From Pseudoalteromonas sp. MM1 (lineage in GTDB: Bacteria; Pseudomonadota; Gammaproteobacteria; Enterobacterales; Alteromonadaceae), in assembly GCF_030296835.1 (NCBI RefSeq), contig NZ_AP027922.1, forward strand, positions 1,488,001 through 1,552,000: DNA of 64,000 nt, written 5' to 3'. Shown in pieces: positions 1 through 9,038 of this stretch; position 1 is the stretch's first letter; the number at the start of each line of letters is the position of its first letter. Below the pieces are notes generated by a model. That model was not told the DNA's origin. It ran no database searches and saw only the letters and a list, made by a program, of their open reading frames with translations. The position numbers were made by a program, and so were the translations under genes.

Positions 1-1014
1 AGCGCAATTGACAGAGGCTTAAGCGAAAATGAAAAAGAGCAATTTAAGCTGTGGATGATGCAAAGTACCGCCCATCAAGATGCCATATACGAACTTGCGC
101 AACTGTGGGATGAATTGGCCGTACTGAACGAATTAAGCAGTTTGTTTCCACATAAAAATACTAAACCGCAGAAAAAACATTGGGCGTTTTCAAGTGCTAT
201 TGCCGCAAGCTTATTTGCAGCATTAATGGTGTGTAGTTACTTATTAATTAACCTAGAAAACGGCTACAACGAAGAGCTGGCTAAAATAAATTACACCAAA
301 ATTTATACTACCAAGGTGGGCGAGCAAGCCACGTATGTGCTACCAGACGGCACTATTGTGCAATTAAACACCAATAGCCTGTTAGAGGTAGCTTACAGTA
401 AAGGTCGCCGACAGCTGTTGCTTAGCAAAGGTGAAGGGCGTTTTAATGTAGCAAAAGATCCATCGCGTCCATTTAGTGTAATGGCTGGCGATAAAAGCTT
501 TACCGCCTTGGGCACTGTATTTAATGTGCAGCGTAATACTTCCTCTGATTTAGAGCTGGTAGTAACTGAAGGCAAAGTGATGATCACCGACCCAAGTGTT
601 GCAGTCAGTGCTAACGATTTTAAAGACTACCAATTGGCTGACAATAACGCTAAAAAAATACGAAATATTAATGCTAATATTGTTATCTCAGGCGAAAAAG
701 CAATTATAGAACAAAGTATTACCAAGCCTATTACGCAGCTTTCAGTGGATGACGTACAGCGTGATTTAGCATGGCAAAATGGCATGTTAATTTTTAATGG
801 TGAGCATTTAAGTGATGCGTTAAATGAAGTGAGCCGCTACACCTCTACACGTTTTGAGCTTTCAAGTGCTGGGCTTGCCAACATAAAAGTGGCAGGTGTG
901 TTTAAAGCAGGTGACGTTGAAGGGCTGCTTGAGAGTCTACAAACTAATTTTGCAATTGAGCATAAGCGTTTAGGTGAACATATTGTAAGCCTAACACAGC
1001 AAACTAAATCATAA
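1..1014 (+). CDS. FecR-family anti-sigma regulator (5' end cut by window)
   Basis: Membrane anti-sigma/sigma-activator of the FecR type, which relays signals from an outer-membrane TonB receptor to an ECF sigma factor. The frame is open from base 1 (SAIDRGLSENEKEQFKLW...), resembling the N-terminal sigma-binding domain of FecR proteins (DUF4880), so the Met at 55 is probably internal and the true start lies upstream. One membrane segment follows (about residues 60-85 of the visible part), then the periplasmic FecR domain with the pattern YVLPDGTIVQLNTNS, and a C-terminal STN-like domain (LSDALNEVSRYTSTRF). The TonB receptor with an STN domain begins 9 bases downstream, the classical arrangement. 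The partner sigma factor gene would lie left of the window. Confidence 0.9.
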   Translation, partial: SAIDRGLSENEKEQFKLWMMQSTAHQDAIYELAQLWDELAVLNELSSLFPHKNTKPQKKHWAFSSAIAASLFAALMVCSYLLINLENGYNEELAKINYTKIYTTKVGEQATYVLPDGTIVQLNTNSLLEVAYSKGRRQLLLSKGEGRFNVAKDPSRPFSVMAGDKSFTALGTVFNVQRNTSSDLELVVTEGKVMITDPSVAVSANDFKDYQLADNNAKKIRNINANIVISGEKAIIEQSITKPITQLSVDDVQRDLAWQNGMLIFNGEHLSDALNEVSRYTSTRFELSSAGLANIKVAGVFKAGDVEGLLESLQTNFAIEHKRLGEHIVSLTQQTKS

Positions 1015-1022
1015 GAAATGTT

Positions 1023-4000
1023 ATGCATATCAAACAAATGTTAGGTGAAGTTGCATCTTTAAATGTTATAGGTAAAAAAAACTTTAAAAAAAAGATAAAA
1101 AACTATAGAGGAATTTTGTTTGTCAGCTGTTTATATAAATTGCGCAGTAACCAAACGCACTTATTTAGTGGTTTAAGTTTACTTGCTCCGGCTATTTTTA
1201 GCATGAGTGTGCAAGGGGCAACACAGACCACTGGGCAAATGGTGCAATTTGATATTCAAGCGCAGCGAGCAGACAAAGCCTTAATAGAATTTGCTAAACA
1301 AACAGAGCAAACCGTGATGTTTTCTTATGAGTTGGCAAAAAATTACCAAGCAAATTCGGTTTATGGTTTTTATACCCAACTAGATGCACTGCAAGCATTA
1401 TTAACTGGGACCGAGCTCGATGCGGTTGTTGATCAAAATGGTTTACTGAGTATAAAACTCAAACAAATCAATAGGAAAGATAACAACATGATGAAGCTTT
1501 CAGGGGTTAGTGCAGCTGTATTACCAGCATTACTTGCAGCAAATTCACACGGTGTGAATGCAGCAGAGGATGTTGCACAAGAGAAAATAGAAAAAATTGC
1601 TATTGTAGGTAGCCGCGTAGCAGGGCGCTCAGTAGAAGACTTACCCGTACCCGTTGATATTTTAAGTGCTGAAGCACTTGAAAACACAGGCCAGACTGAA
1701 GTTGGCCGTATGTTGCAATCTATTGCGCCTTCATTTAACTTTTCAAGCTCGTCAATCAGTGATGGCACTGATGCCTTACGACCTGCAACACTGCGTGGCT
1801 TAGGGCCTGACCAAACATTGGTGCTAATTAATGGTAAGCGCCGCCATCAGGCAAGTATTATTCATATTAATACCTCAGTAGGGCGTGGTACCGCAGGTAC
1901 CGATATGAACGCTATTCCAGCCTCTGCTATTAAACGTATAGAAGTATTACGAGACGGTGCAGCAGCGCAATACGGCTCAGATGCAATTGCCGGTGTTATT
2001 AATATTGTACTAAAAGATGGCAGCGAAGGCGGCAAGGCTGCAATTAATTACGGCGAGTACTCAGAGGGCGATGGCGAAACCGTAAATGTAGATTTTAATA
2101 AAGGATTTGCCCTAGGCGATAGCGGCTACTTAAATGCCACACTTAACTACCGCGACCGCTCGCCTACTAACCGCGCAGGTTTGCACGGCTCGTGTCAGTT
2201 TTATGGCTGTACGGAGCTTAGCGACGGTACTTTATTGGCAGGCGATCCACGTGAACTGACCGCAGATAGAGATACCTTTAGAATTGGTGATGCTGACTCG
2301 CAGCAGTTTGGCTTAACTGTTAATACCGGTTATGAATTGGGTGATGGCGAGCTTTACGGCTTTATTACGTATTCAACGCGCGATAACGAATCAGCAGCGT
2401 TTTTCCGCCATAATGCAAATGCAGGTGGTAACCCGGTTTTACAAGATAACGATGCAACTATCCCGCTGGGCTTTTTACCTAAAATTAATACTACCATTGA
2501 TGATATTTCTTACAACTTTGGCTACAAAACCGATTTTGATAACGACGCGAGCTTAGATGTATCGTACACCTACGGTGAAAACAGCATTGATTACACAACA
2601 AGCGATACTATTAACGCCTCGTACGCTAACTTTTTACGTTACGAGCAAGGTTTAAGTGCCGCTGATATTCGCAGCACTATCCCGCGTGAAGCTTATGCCT
2701 ATGGCATGGAGCTATCACTGCAAACCATAAATATAGATTTTACACAAAACTTTGATGACTACTCACTGGCTATGGGCGCCGAAATTCGTACCGATGAATA
2801 CCGCATTTTAGAGGGCAGCGAATATGCTTATCGTGATTACGACACCCTTGATGGGGTAAGTATTTATAGTGGTTTAAGTGGCGGTGTAGGCTCTGAAGAT
2901 GCTTCCGGCGGCACACAAGGTTTTGGTGGTTCTTCACCGGCGTCATCGGTTGATGAGTCGCGCGATGTAATTTCGTTTTACCTTGATGCAGAAACCTACC
3001 TAATTGAAGATGTCATTTTATCAGGCGCACTGCGTTACGATAATTACAAAGGCTTTGGCGACACGGTAAACTTTAAGCTTGCGGGTAACTGGGCAATAAC
3101 TGATGATGTGTCACTGCGTGGTGCATTAAGCTCAGGCTTTAGAGCACCTTCTATGCAGCAACTATACTTTAACAACATTAGTACGCAGTTCGTTGTAGCT
3201 GAAGACGGCTCGCTTGTTGCCGAAGAGGTAGGCACATTCAGAAACGATTCAACCCTTGCGCAAAGTTTAGGTATTCCAAAACTTAAAGAAGAAAAATCTC
3301 AAAACCGCAGCTTAGGTATTGTCTACAACGTAACAGACAACATTAATGTTACTGTAGATTACTACTCAATTGATATTGACGACCGCATAGTAATTAGTAA
3401 CCGTTTAGGCAAAGGGCTTTCTTCAAGCCTAGATGCGGCATTAATCAGCTCAGGCGCTGGTGCTGGTCAGTTTTTCTTAAATGGTGCTGACACCGAAACT
3501 TCAGGTATTGATTTTGTAGCGACTTGGAATACCGAGGGCTTAGGCGGCACGCTTGATTTTACTTTAGCGGCTAACTTTACAGAAACTGAGGTGGTGTCGT
3601 TATTTACGCCATCGGGCTCAGGGCTTGAAACCGTGCCGGTAGAAGATGTTTTTTCTGATCAAGAAATTTCAATTATTGAAGAGTGGCAACCAGAAGATCG
3701 TATTAATTTAAGTGCCCTTTACCAGCGTGGTGACTGGACTGTAAACCTTTCACTTAACCGCTTTGGTGAATACACAGTAGAAGATGGTGGCCGCCAAACT
3801 TACGGAGCAGAAATTTTAACTGACGTTAAGGTTAACTATTTTGTGACCGAAGATTTATCTGTAAACATTGGTGCAAACAACTTATTTGACGTATACCCAG
3901 ATAAAAACACCATTGGTAACTCACGTTCGGGCACTATTGTAGATGCTAACGGTAATACAATTGTAAGCAGCGATGGTGTATTTGAATACTCTCGCCGCTC

Positions 4001-4058
4001 TGCACCATTTGGTTTTAACGGTGCATACTACTACGTAGGTGCAGAATATCGCTTTTAA
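1023..4058 (+). CDS. TonB-dependent outer-membrane receptor with N-terminal STN signalling domain
   Basis: Outer-membrane gated channel for an unidentified ligand, 1011 aa. Order: a long positively charged leader, hydrophobic stretch LFSGLSLLAPAIFSMSVQGA (about residues 47-66), STN domain (about 73-146: FDIQAQRADKALIEFAKQ), then plug (about 200-335: RATLRGLGPDQTLVLINGKRR, EVLRDGAAAQYGSDAIAGVINI) and a 22-strand-type barrel ending in aromatic Phe (AEYRF). It directly follows the FecR-like gene, which supports transcriptional signalling. Odd: between STN and plug lies a second signal-peptide-like segment (MMKLSGVSAAVLPALLAA, Met156 onward) preceded by AGGAA at 1473-1477, so a shorter receptor without STN might also be made from 1488. 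Ligand specificity cannot be read from the sequence; the family includes siderophore and carbohydrate receptors. Confidence 0.9.
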   Translation: MHIKQMLGEVASLNVIGKKNFKKKIKNYRGILFVSCLYKLRSNQTHLFSGLSLLAPAIFSMSVQGATQTTGQMVQFDIQAQRADKALIEFAKQTEQTVMFSYELAKNYQANSVYGFYTQLDALQALLTGTELDAVVDQNGLLSIKLKQINRKDNNMMKLSGVSAAVLPALLAANSHGVNAAEDVAQEKIEKIAIVGSRVAGRSVEDLPVPVDILSAEALENTGQTEVGRMLQSIAPSFNFSSSSISDGTDALRPATLRGLGPDQTLVLINGKRRHQASIIHINTSVGRGTAGTDMNAIPASAIKRIEVLRDGAAAQYGSDAIAGVINIVLKDGSEGGKAAINYGEYSEGDGETVNVDFNKGFALGDSGYLNATLNYRDRSPTNRAGLHGSCQFYGCTELSDGTLLAGDPRELTADRDTFRIGDADSQQFGLTVNTGYELGDGELYGFITYSTRDNESAAFFRHNANAGGNPVLQDNDATIPLGFLPKINTTIDDISYNFGYKTDFDNDASLDVSYTYGENSIDYTTSDTINASYANFLRYEQGLSAADIRSTIPREAYAYGMELSLQTINIDFTQNFDDYSLAMGAEIRTDEYRILEGSEYAYRDYDTLDGVSIYSGLSGGVGSEDASGGTQGFGGSSPASSVDESRDVISFYLDAETYLIEDVILSGALRYDNYKGFGDTVNFKLAGNWAITDDVSLRGALSSGFRAPSMQQLYFNNISTQFVVAEDGSLVAEEVGTFRNDSTLAQSLGIPKLKEEKSQNRSLGIVYNVTDNINVTVDYYSIDIDDRIVISNRLGKGLSSSLDAALISSGAGAGQFFLNGADTETSGIDFVATWNTEGLGGTLDFTLAANFTETEVVSLFTPSGSGLETVPVEDVFSDQEISIIEEWQPEDRINLSALYQRGDWTVNLSLNRFGEYTVEDGGRQTYGAEILTDVKVNYFVTEDLSVNIGANNLFDVYPDKNTIGNSRSGTIVDANGNTIVSSDGVFEYSRRSAPFGFNGAYYYVGAEYRF

Positions 4059-4089
4059 TAAATAACACTCCCTTATGTTATTTAAGTTC

Positions 4090-4113
4090 AAAGGGCCGTG
4101 AGGCCCTTTTTTT
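4090..4113 (+). terminator. Rho-independent terminator after the TonB receptor
   Basis: Stem AAGGGCC / GGCCCTT with a short GTGA loop followed by a run of Ts, 32 bases after the receptor stop codon. Confidence 0.85.
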
Positions 4114-4140
4114 GGTCTACCATCAATGTATATAACTACG

Positions 4141-4530
4141 TTATTCAGATATTAAGCTAATAGTGTAATCTTCATACTCTTTAATATTATCCATTACTCT
4201 CATTAATGTATTATGTTTACTGTTTTCGTGAGCCTTAATAAGTACAGCGCTTACTTTGTATTTAGCAGCAAACATAGCAAGATTGTTGGTAATTTGTTCT
4301 AAATCTATTAACCTGCCAGAAAAATACACCGCATTATGTTCATCAATACTAAAAGTAGCACTTTTAGTTTGTTTATTGATGGTGGGTTTATCAAGAGGTC
4401 GTTGTATTTCAATGGCTATAGGTTTAATAAATGATGTAGTTACAATAAAAAATATCAATAAAATGAATACGATATCTAACATTGGTGTCATATCTACATC
4501 TGCATTATTTTGAGCTGTTTTATTTTTCAT
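4141..4530 (-). CDS. ExbD/TolR-family biopolymer transport protein
   Basis: Inner-membrane component of a proton-driven energy-transfer complex, 129 aa from the chosen start. The N-terminus carries the family signature DVDMTPMLDIVFILLIFFIVTTSF, a single transmembrane helix whose Asp (MLD) is the conserved proton-pathway residue; the rest is a small periplasmic domain. The start at 4530 (MKNKTAQ) is preferred over an in-frame Met at 4566 because AAGG lies 6 bases upstream. No exbB or tonB is adjacent, so it appears to be an orphan. It is convergent with the TonB receptor gene, which suggests but does not prove functional pairing. Confidence 0.85.
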   Translation of the reverse strand: MKNKTAQNNADVDMTPMLDIVFILLIFFIVTTSFIKPIAIEIQRPLDKPTINKQTKSATFSIDEHNAVYFSGRLIDLEQITNNLAMFAAKYKVSAVLIKAHENSKHNTLMRVMDNIKEYEDYTISLISE

Positions 4531-4774
4531 ATTGGACCTTATGTTAATTAAATGCTGCGGCGCCACAGCAAGGAATTAGGTACCTATTACTAAAACTAGC
4601 ACAGTAAAAATAGTGTGTGGTTAAATAAATATTCTATTAAAGTTAATTATTTGTATTGTTAATGTGTTTTTTAGGGGGTGAATGGGCTAATAGTTGCTTC
4701 AACATGATCAGAATAAGTAGAAGCCGAGTAAGGGGGCGTGTTTTGCTCACTACATGACTTATATTTGAATAGTC

Positions 4775-4802
4775 AAAAAAAACCCAGCTAAAAAGCTGGG
4801 TT
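4775..4802 (-). terminator. Rho-independent terminator for the DUF2383 gene
   Basis: Perfect 9-bp stem AACCCAGCT / AGCTGGGTT with a 4-base loop; on the minus strand it is followed by a T run (A run at 4775-4780). It sits 20 bases past the stop codon at 4822. The stretch 4531-4774 between exbD and this terminator shows no gene. Confidence 0.88.
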
Positions 4803-4821
4803 GTAGTTTAAGCTGTTACTT

Positions 4822-5265
4822 TTAATGCTTTTGCATGCGGCTCATTTCTGTATGGCAACTTTGCATTGTTAATAATGTTTTAGCTAATGCAGCTTCACAA
4901 TCAGCGGGCTGTGGTTTGTCCATAGCTGCTTTAATTTCTTCAAGAGTTTTATCTTCTACTTCTTCAAGCTCTTTAACGTATGTTTTATCGTTATCAGAGC
5001 TAAAGGTAGTGAGCAGGGCGGTGTATGCTCTGCGCGCTTCTACAGCAAAAGAAGAGCCGTCTTCACGCTCACCTTTTTCGTTAACTGCATAAGGTTGTAA
5101 GCGCTCAACACTTACTTTTCGTGCGTCAATCATGCGTTGAAATAATGCGCCAATGGCTGGGTCTTCAACTTTCTCTTGCGCTTTTTGATAAAAATCAATG
5201 CCACTGTTCATTACTTGGATGATGTCAGTAATATGAGTTGCTTCGGTTCCTTGATGGGTATTCAT
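4822..5265 (-). CDS. PA2169-type four-helix-bundle protein (DUF2383)
   Basis: Small soluble helical protein of 147 aa of unknown function, recognised by the DUF2383/PA2169 pattern: N-terminal helix ITDIIQVMNSGIDFYQKAQEKV, then ALFQRMIDARKV and a C-terminal His/Met-rich helix (SCHTEMSRMQKH). Members are ferritin-like in fold and often stress-induced; whether this one binds metal is not shown. The start at 5265 is chosen because AGAGGT stands 4-5 bases upstream (minus strand), while the in-frame Met at 5319 lacks such a site. It is monocistronic, with its own terminator. Confidence 0.8.
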   Translation of the reverse strand: MNTHQGTEATHITDIIQVMNSGIDFYQKAQEKVEDPAIGALFQRMIDARKVSVERLQPYAVNEKGEREDGSSFAVEARRAYTALLTTFSSDNDKTYVKELEEVEDKTLEEIKAAMDKPQPADCEAALAKTLLTMQSCHTEMSRMQKH

Positions 5266-5438
5266 AATGACCTCTCTATACATGAATTTAAATTTCATAG
5301 TAAATAGAGCAAAGGCCATTCCAGTTTTATTTTTAATATTAAGCTATTGAAATTATTTAGTTTTGTATTATTTCTCAAGCTGCAAGGCTATTTAAAGTAA
5401 AATAACCTCGCAAATTTTACATGGCTTTTGTAATAAGG

Positions 5439-6377
5439 TTATTTAAGCTCATCCGCCACCTCGGCTACTTTTTGACGCAACCAAATATGACTTGCATCGC
5501 GGTGTAGTAAAGGGCTCCAAATCATATCAAGCTCAAAAGGCGGTATAGGAAATGGCGGCTCTAAAATTTTAAGGCCTGCATCATCTAAGTAAATATTGGC
5601 AGCCTTTGAGGGTAAGGTTGCCACTAAATTTTGCTCTTTGGCTAAATGAATGGCTACGTGGTAATTACGGGTAAACGTGGCAATATTTCGGTGTTTACCA
5701 AAGTGGGCAAGTGCTTCATCAACCCAACCTAGCTTTTGTACATCTTTAGGGTCCATACCTACGCCAACCCCAAAGCCGGTTTTACTTACCCATATATGGC
5801 GGGCTTTTAAATAGCTATCTAGGCTAAAGTTTTCAATAATTGGGTTGTCGGCTTTTACTAAGCAACAAAAGCTGTCTTTCCAAATTCGTTTATGATGAAA
5901 AGATTGCGGTAAATTTTCAAAGCGGTTAATGGCCATATCCACTTTACCATTTTCAACATCATGAAACGTTACATCACTTGGCGTGAGTATATCTAAGGTT
6001 GTATCGGGCGCTTCTTCATGAAGTTTACTCAAAAGCTTTGGCGCTAAGGTGCTGGCTGCGTAGTCACTGGCCATTATTCTAAATACACGTTTACTTTGGC
6101 TTGCCTCAAATTCGCGATTTGGCGCAAGGGTTTCTTCTAGGGTCATTAAAATACCGCGAATAACAGGTTGTAGCTCTATAGCGCGCTCGGTAGGCACCAT
6201 ACCTTCACTGGTGCGTACCAAAATTGGATCGTTAAACAAGTTTCTTAAACGCTTAAGGCCGTTACTCATAGCTGGTTGAGTAATACTTAACTGGTTAGCG
6301 GCGCGGGTTACGTTACACTCCCGTAATAGGGTGTCGAGGTAAACCAGCAAATTTAAATCTATTTTACTTATGTTCAT
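5439..6377 (-). CDS. LysR-family transcriptional regulator
   Basis: DNA-binding regulator, 312 aa. The N-terminal winged helix-turn-helix is clear (DLNLLVYLDTLLRECNVTRAANQLSITQPAMSNGLKRLR), followed by a LysR substrate-binding domain (about residues 90-300). An AAAGGA site lies upstream of the ATG. It begins 17 bases after the aceK stop on the same strand, so the two are probably cotranscribed, and a role in acetate/glyoxylate metabolism or autoregulation is a guess from context. The effector is unknown; the N-terminal pattern (ISKIDLNLL) resembles the NodD/LeuO-like branch of LysR proteins. Confidence 0.92.
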   Translation of the reverse strand: MNISKIDLNLLVYLDTLLRECNVTRAANQLSITQPAMSNGLKRLRNLFNDPILVRTSEGMVPTERAIELQPVIRGILMTLEETLAPNREFEASQSKRVFRIMASDYAASTLAPKLLSKLHEEAPDTTLDILTPSDVTFHDVENGKVDMAINRFENLPQSFHHKRIWKDSFCCLVKADNPIIENFSLDSYLKARHIWVSKTGFGVGVGMDPKDVQKLGWVDEALAHFGKHRNIATFTRNYHVAIHLAKEQNLVATLPSKAANIYLDDAGLKILEPPFPIPPFELDMIWSPLLHRDASHIWLRQKVAEVADELK

Positions 6378-6394
6378 TGTGTGTCCTTTAACGC

Positions 6395-8113
6395 TTACCA
6401 GTGGTGAATAAAGCGTTGTGCTGTCGGGTATGGGTATATGTGACTAACATGACCCTTTTTTATATTTTGCTGAGCTTGCTTCCAATAGTTAACATCAACA
6501 AGCTCGGGATGTGTACTGAGCAAAAACTGTTTGTATTTTGGGTTTGGCATAACAAAGGTACACAGTTGCTCAGGAAAAACATCTTGCGGTGCAACCGAGT
6601 AGCTTTGTTCATCAGTTAAGTAATCGTCATAGCTTTTGGCCTTAGGTAAGGCCCTAAAGTTCATATCTGTTAGGTATTGAACTTCATCGTAATCATAAAA
6701 AATAATGCGTTTGTGTTTGCTTACCCCAAAGTTTTTAAGCAGCATATCGCCTGGGAATATATTTACCGCAATCATTTCTTTAAGTGCTTGGCCGTACTCT
6801 TCTATTGCATCGGCTGCACTTTCTTCACTGGCGTTTTCTAAAAATAAATTTAGCGGTGTCATGCGCCTTTCAATGTATAAGTGCTTAATAATAAGCCAGT
6901 CGCCTTCAATCACCATCGATGAGCCAATGGTTTTATGTAGCTGCGCCAGTAAATTACTATCAAAGCGTGCCAAAGGAAACACAACGTTAGAGTACTCTAT
7001 GGTGTCGGCCATGCGGCCAACCCGATCATGGCTTTTTACTAGTTGATAACGTTTCAGAACGGTATCGCGGCCAAACGGTTTACTTTCGCCAAATTTATCT
7101 TTAATGATTTTAAATACATAGCCAAAAGAGGGCAGCGTAAATACCATCATCACCATACCTGGTGTGCCTGGCGCTATGATAAAGTCATCGTCTGAGTGAG
7201 ACAAGTGATGCAAAAATTCACGGTAAAACTCAGTCTTACCTTGTTTATGAAACCCGATGGCATTGTATAGCTCTGCGAGTGTTTTATTTGGCATAAGTTG
7301 ATTTAAAAATCGAACCATAGCTGAAGGGGCGTGGGTTTCAACCATAAAATAAGCGCGTGCAAAGCCAAAAATAACCCGCATTTGCGAAGACTTTGTTAAT
7401 AGTGCATCGAGGTATAAGCCTTTATCTTCATGGTGTAATACGGCAATAATAAAGGGCTGCACACCGCTTTGAGAGACCACTCGGCCGACTATGTAAGCTG
7501 CTTTATTACGATAAAAAGGCGCGTGCAAAATATCAAAGCGCATTTGCCAAGGCTGGTGATGAGTATCGGGCGCTTGCTTGTAAAATGCTTTCACGAGCAA
7601 ACGTATATCGCGCTCTAAATTTACAAACGGGGCTTTAAAATCAAAATGCTCAATAATGCGCTTTATAGTGGGCTTTAAACCATCAACAACAGGAAAGTAG
7701 CTACGGTACTCTGCCTCAACAGGAATAGCAGGGGCATCTTTTAATGTGGCTTGTACAAATATAAAGTCATTATGAAAATAGCGCCTGTGGTACAAACGGC
7801 AAAATACTGAGTTATAAAACGTTTCGGCAAGTTCAGCTTGAGGATGAAAGCATAAAAAACGTTGGTACAGTTTTTTCACTTCAAGCCAAAGCTGCTCATT
7901 TAGTTGTTCGGTTAGCTGTGCGTGTTTTAATGCTTTAGTGGTTTCGTTTACTCTGTCATCGTAATAACTAATACGCAGTTTACTAATTTCATTAATATGC
8001 TGCCAATCGCGGTTTGCAAAAGCAAGCGGTGCTTTTGCTGTGGTTTTTTGAAACAGCTGATAATGCTTTTTAAAACCCGTTAAAATTAATTCAGCTATAT
8101 GGCGCGGTTGCAT
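6395..8113 (-). CDS. aceK: Isocitrate dehydrogenase kinase/phosphatase
   Basis: Bifunctional enzyme that phosphorylates and dephosphorylates isocitrate dehydrogenase, controlling flux between the TCA cycle and the glyoxylate shunt; cytoplasmic, 572 aa (E. coli AceK about 578). The N-terminal regulatory domain is followed by the kinase-type fold with APGTPGMVMMVFTLPSF and VFKIIKDKFG, which contains the ATP-binding glycine-rich segment and the Lys expected to be catalytic, and later MLLKNFGVSKHKRIIFYDYDE. The start at 8113 is chosen because AAGGAG lies 5 bases upstream; a GTG two codons earlier overlaps that site. Unlike enterobacteria, aceBA is not adjacent; a LysR gene follows instead. Confidence 0.96.
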   Translation of the reverse strand: MQPRHIAELILTGFKKHYQLFQKTTAKAPLAFANRDWQHINEISKLRISYYDDRVNETTKALKHAQLTEQLNEQLWLEVKKLYQRFLCFHPQAELAETFYNSVFCRLYHRRYFHNDFIFVQATLKDAPAIPVEAEYRSYFPVVDGLKPTIKRIIEHFDFKAPFVNLERDIRLLVKAFYKQAPDTHHQPWQMRFDILHAPFYRNKAAYIVGRVVSQSGVQPFIIAVLHHEDKGLYLDALLTKSSQMRVIFGFARAYFMVETHAPSAMVRFLNQLMPNKTLAELYNAIGFHKQGKTEFYREFLHHLSHSDDDFIIAPGTPGMVMMVFTLPSFGYVFKIIKDKFGESKPFGRDTVLKRYQLVKSHDRVGRMADTIEYSNVVFPLARFDSNLLAQLHKTIGSSMVIEGDWLIIKHLYIERRMTPLNLFLENASEESAADAIEEYGQALKEMIAVNIFPGDMLLKNFGVSKHKRIIFYDYDEVQYLTDMNFRALPKAKSYDDYLTDEQSYSVAPQDVFPEQLCTFVMPNPKYKQFLLSTHPELVDVNYWKQAQQNIKKGHVSHIYPYPTAQRFIHHW

Positions 8114-8148
8114 AAACACTCCTTAAAAAAGTGCATATAACGTTTTAG

Positions 8149-8308
8149 TACCAATCCGCATAATTAAGTGATCTATTTTTATGATGGAAAAGCGTGTTGA
8201 TAGCAAGGCAAAAAATTCGCTATTTAGTTGTTCTAAATGAGAATTTTTTAACACAGATAGCGACACGTTTAGCCCCTAAAAATGATTAAGTATTATTGCG
8301 GATTGGTA
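8149..8308. repeat. MITE-like element with TACCAATCCGCA termini
   Basis: About 160 bp with imperfect terminal inverted repeats: left end TACCAATCCGCATAATTAAG and right end complementary to TACCAATCCGCAATAATACT. An internal palindromic section (AATTCGCTATTTAG ... CTAAATGAGAATTTTT) allows extended folding. It lies in the 363-base gap between aceK and the DUF4124 gene. It has no coding capacity, so it would have to be mobilised in trans or be a relic. A shortened relative is present at 28235-28282. The remainder of the gap (8309-8476) holds nothing recognisable. Confidence 0.7.
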
Positions 8309-8476
8309 TAATACAGCGGTTTTATATTTGTTGTGGTGCTGATACGTTATACACGTTAGAGCTCAAACTCTATAGTTGTTAAGGTTATGTTATTTTTAGA
8401 TTAAAACCAAGATAAATATTCTCAGTTTTTATACTTTGAGCTTAACGCATAATTACGTGTGATGGCAAAAGCCACG

Positions 8477-8956
8477 TTATTGGTAAGAGGCTATTTTTTT
8501 CTCTAACTTTTTAATGCGCTTTTCAATTTCGGTGGTTTGCTTTTTATGATCTTTATTTATTATTTTTAATTGCTTGGTAATATCTTTGCTAATTAACTTT
8601 TTGTCCTCGTCATCTAAAATGCGATTAAGGCGCTGTTGTTGGTTGTATTCTGCGCGGTCTTTTTTACGTTTTATAATCGCTAATTTATTAGTATTACTTC
8701 TCAGCTCAGCTTGCAGATCAAGCACAATCCGTTCGCGCTCTAATGCGTTTAGCTCTTTGGTGTAATCTTGCGCCGGTGCAGTATTAATTCCAGATACTGT
8801 ATTAATTGTGTAGGCGGTAGCGTTATCGTTACAAGGGAATTGCGAAAAGGTAGTGCCGTTTTGTGTAACGCATTTATAGTAAGTTGTGGCATTTTGCGCA
8901 TGCAAAGAAAGCGAACATACCATTAAAGCGCATAAAAAAAGTGTGTGTTTTTGCAT
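8477..8956 (-). CDS. DUF4124 domain-containing secreted protein
   Basis: Small exported protein of 159 aa and unknown function. A signal peptide (MQKHTLFLCALMVCSLSLHA-Q) precedes a DUF4124 segment with the typical YYKCVTQNGTTFSQFPC pattern and two Cys likely to be disulphide-bonded in the periplasm. The rest is a charged, Lys/Arg/Glu-rich probable coiled coil (about residues 75-159). The start at 8956 is preferred over the in-frame ATG at 8965 because AGGGA lies 8 bases before it, whereas it abuts the earlier ATG. Confidence 0.75.
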   Translation of the reverse strand: MQKHTLFLCALMVCSLSLHAQNATTYYKCVTQNGTTFSQFPCNDNATAYTINTVSGINTAPAQDYTKELNALERERIVLDLQAELRSNTNKLAIIKRKKDRAEYNQQQRLNRILDDEDKKLISKDITKQLKIINKDHKKQTTEIEKRIKKLEKKIASYQ

Positions 8957-9038
8957 TGTGTTCATCCCTGAGCGTTTACTGTGGTTTAGTAAATATAACC
9001 TAGCTTGGTGTTATAGCAAGCTAGGTTAAGGGATAGAG

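Noticed and set aside
5396..5445. AATAACCT...AGGTTATT inverted repeat at the end of the LysR gene
   Set aside because: The loop is about 27 bases and overlaps the stop codon, with no clear T run, so I did not call it a terminator.
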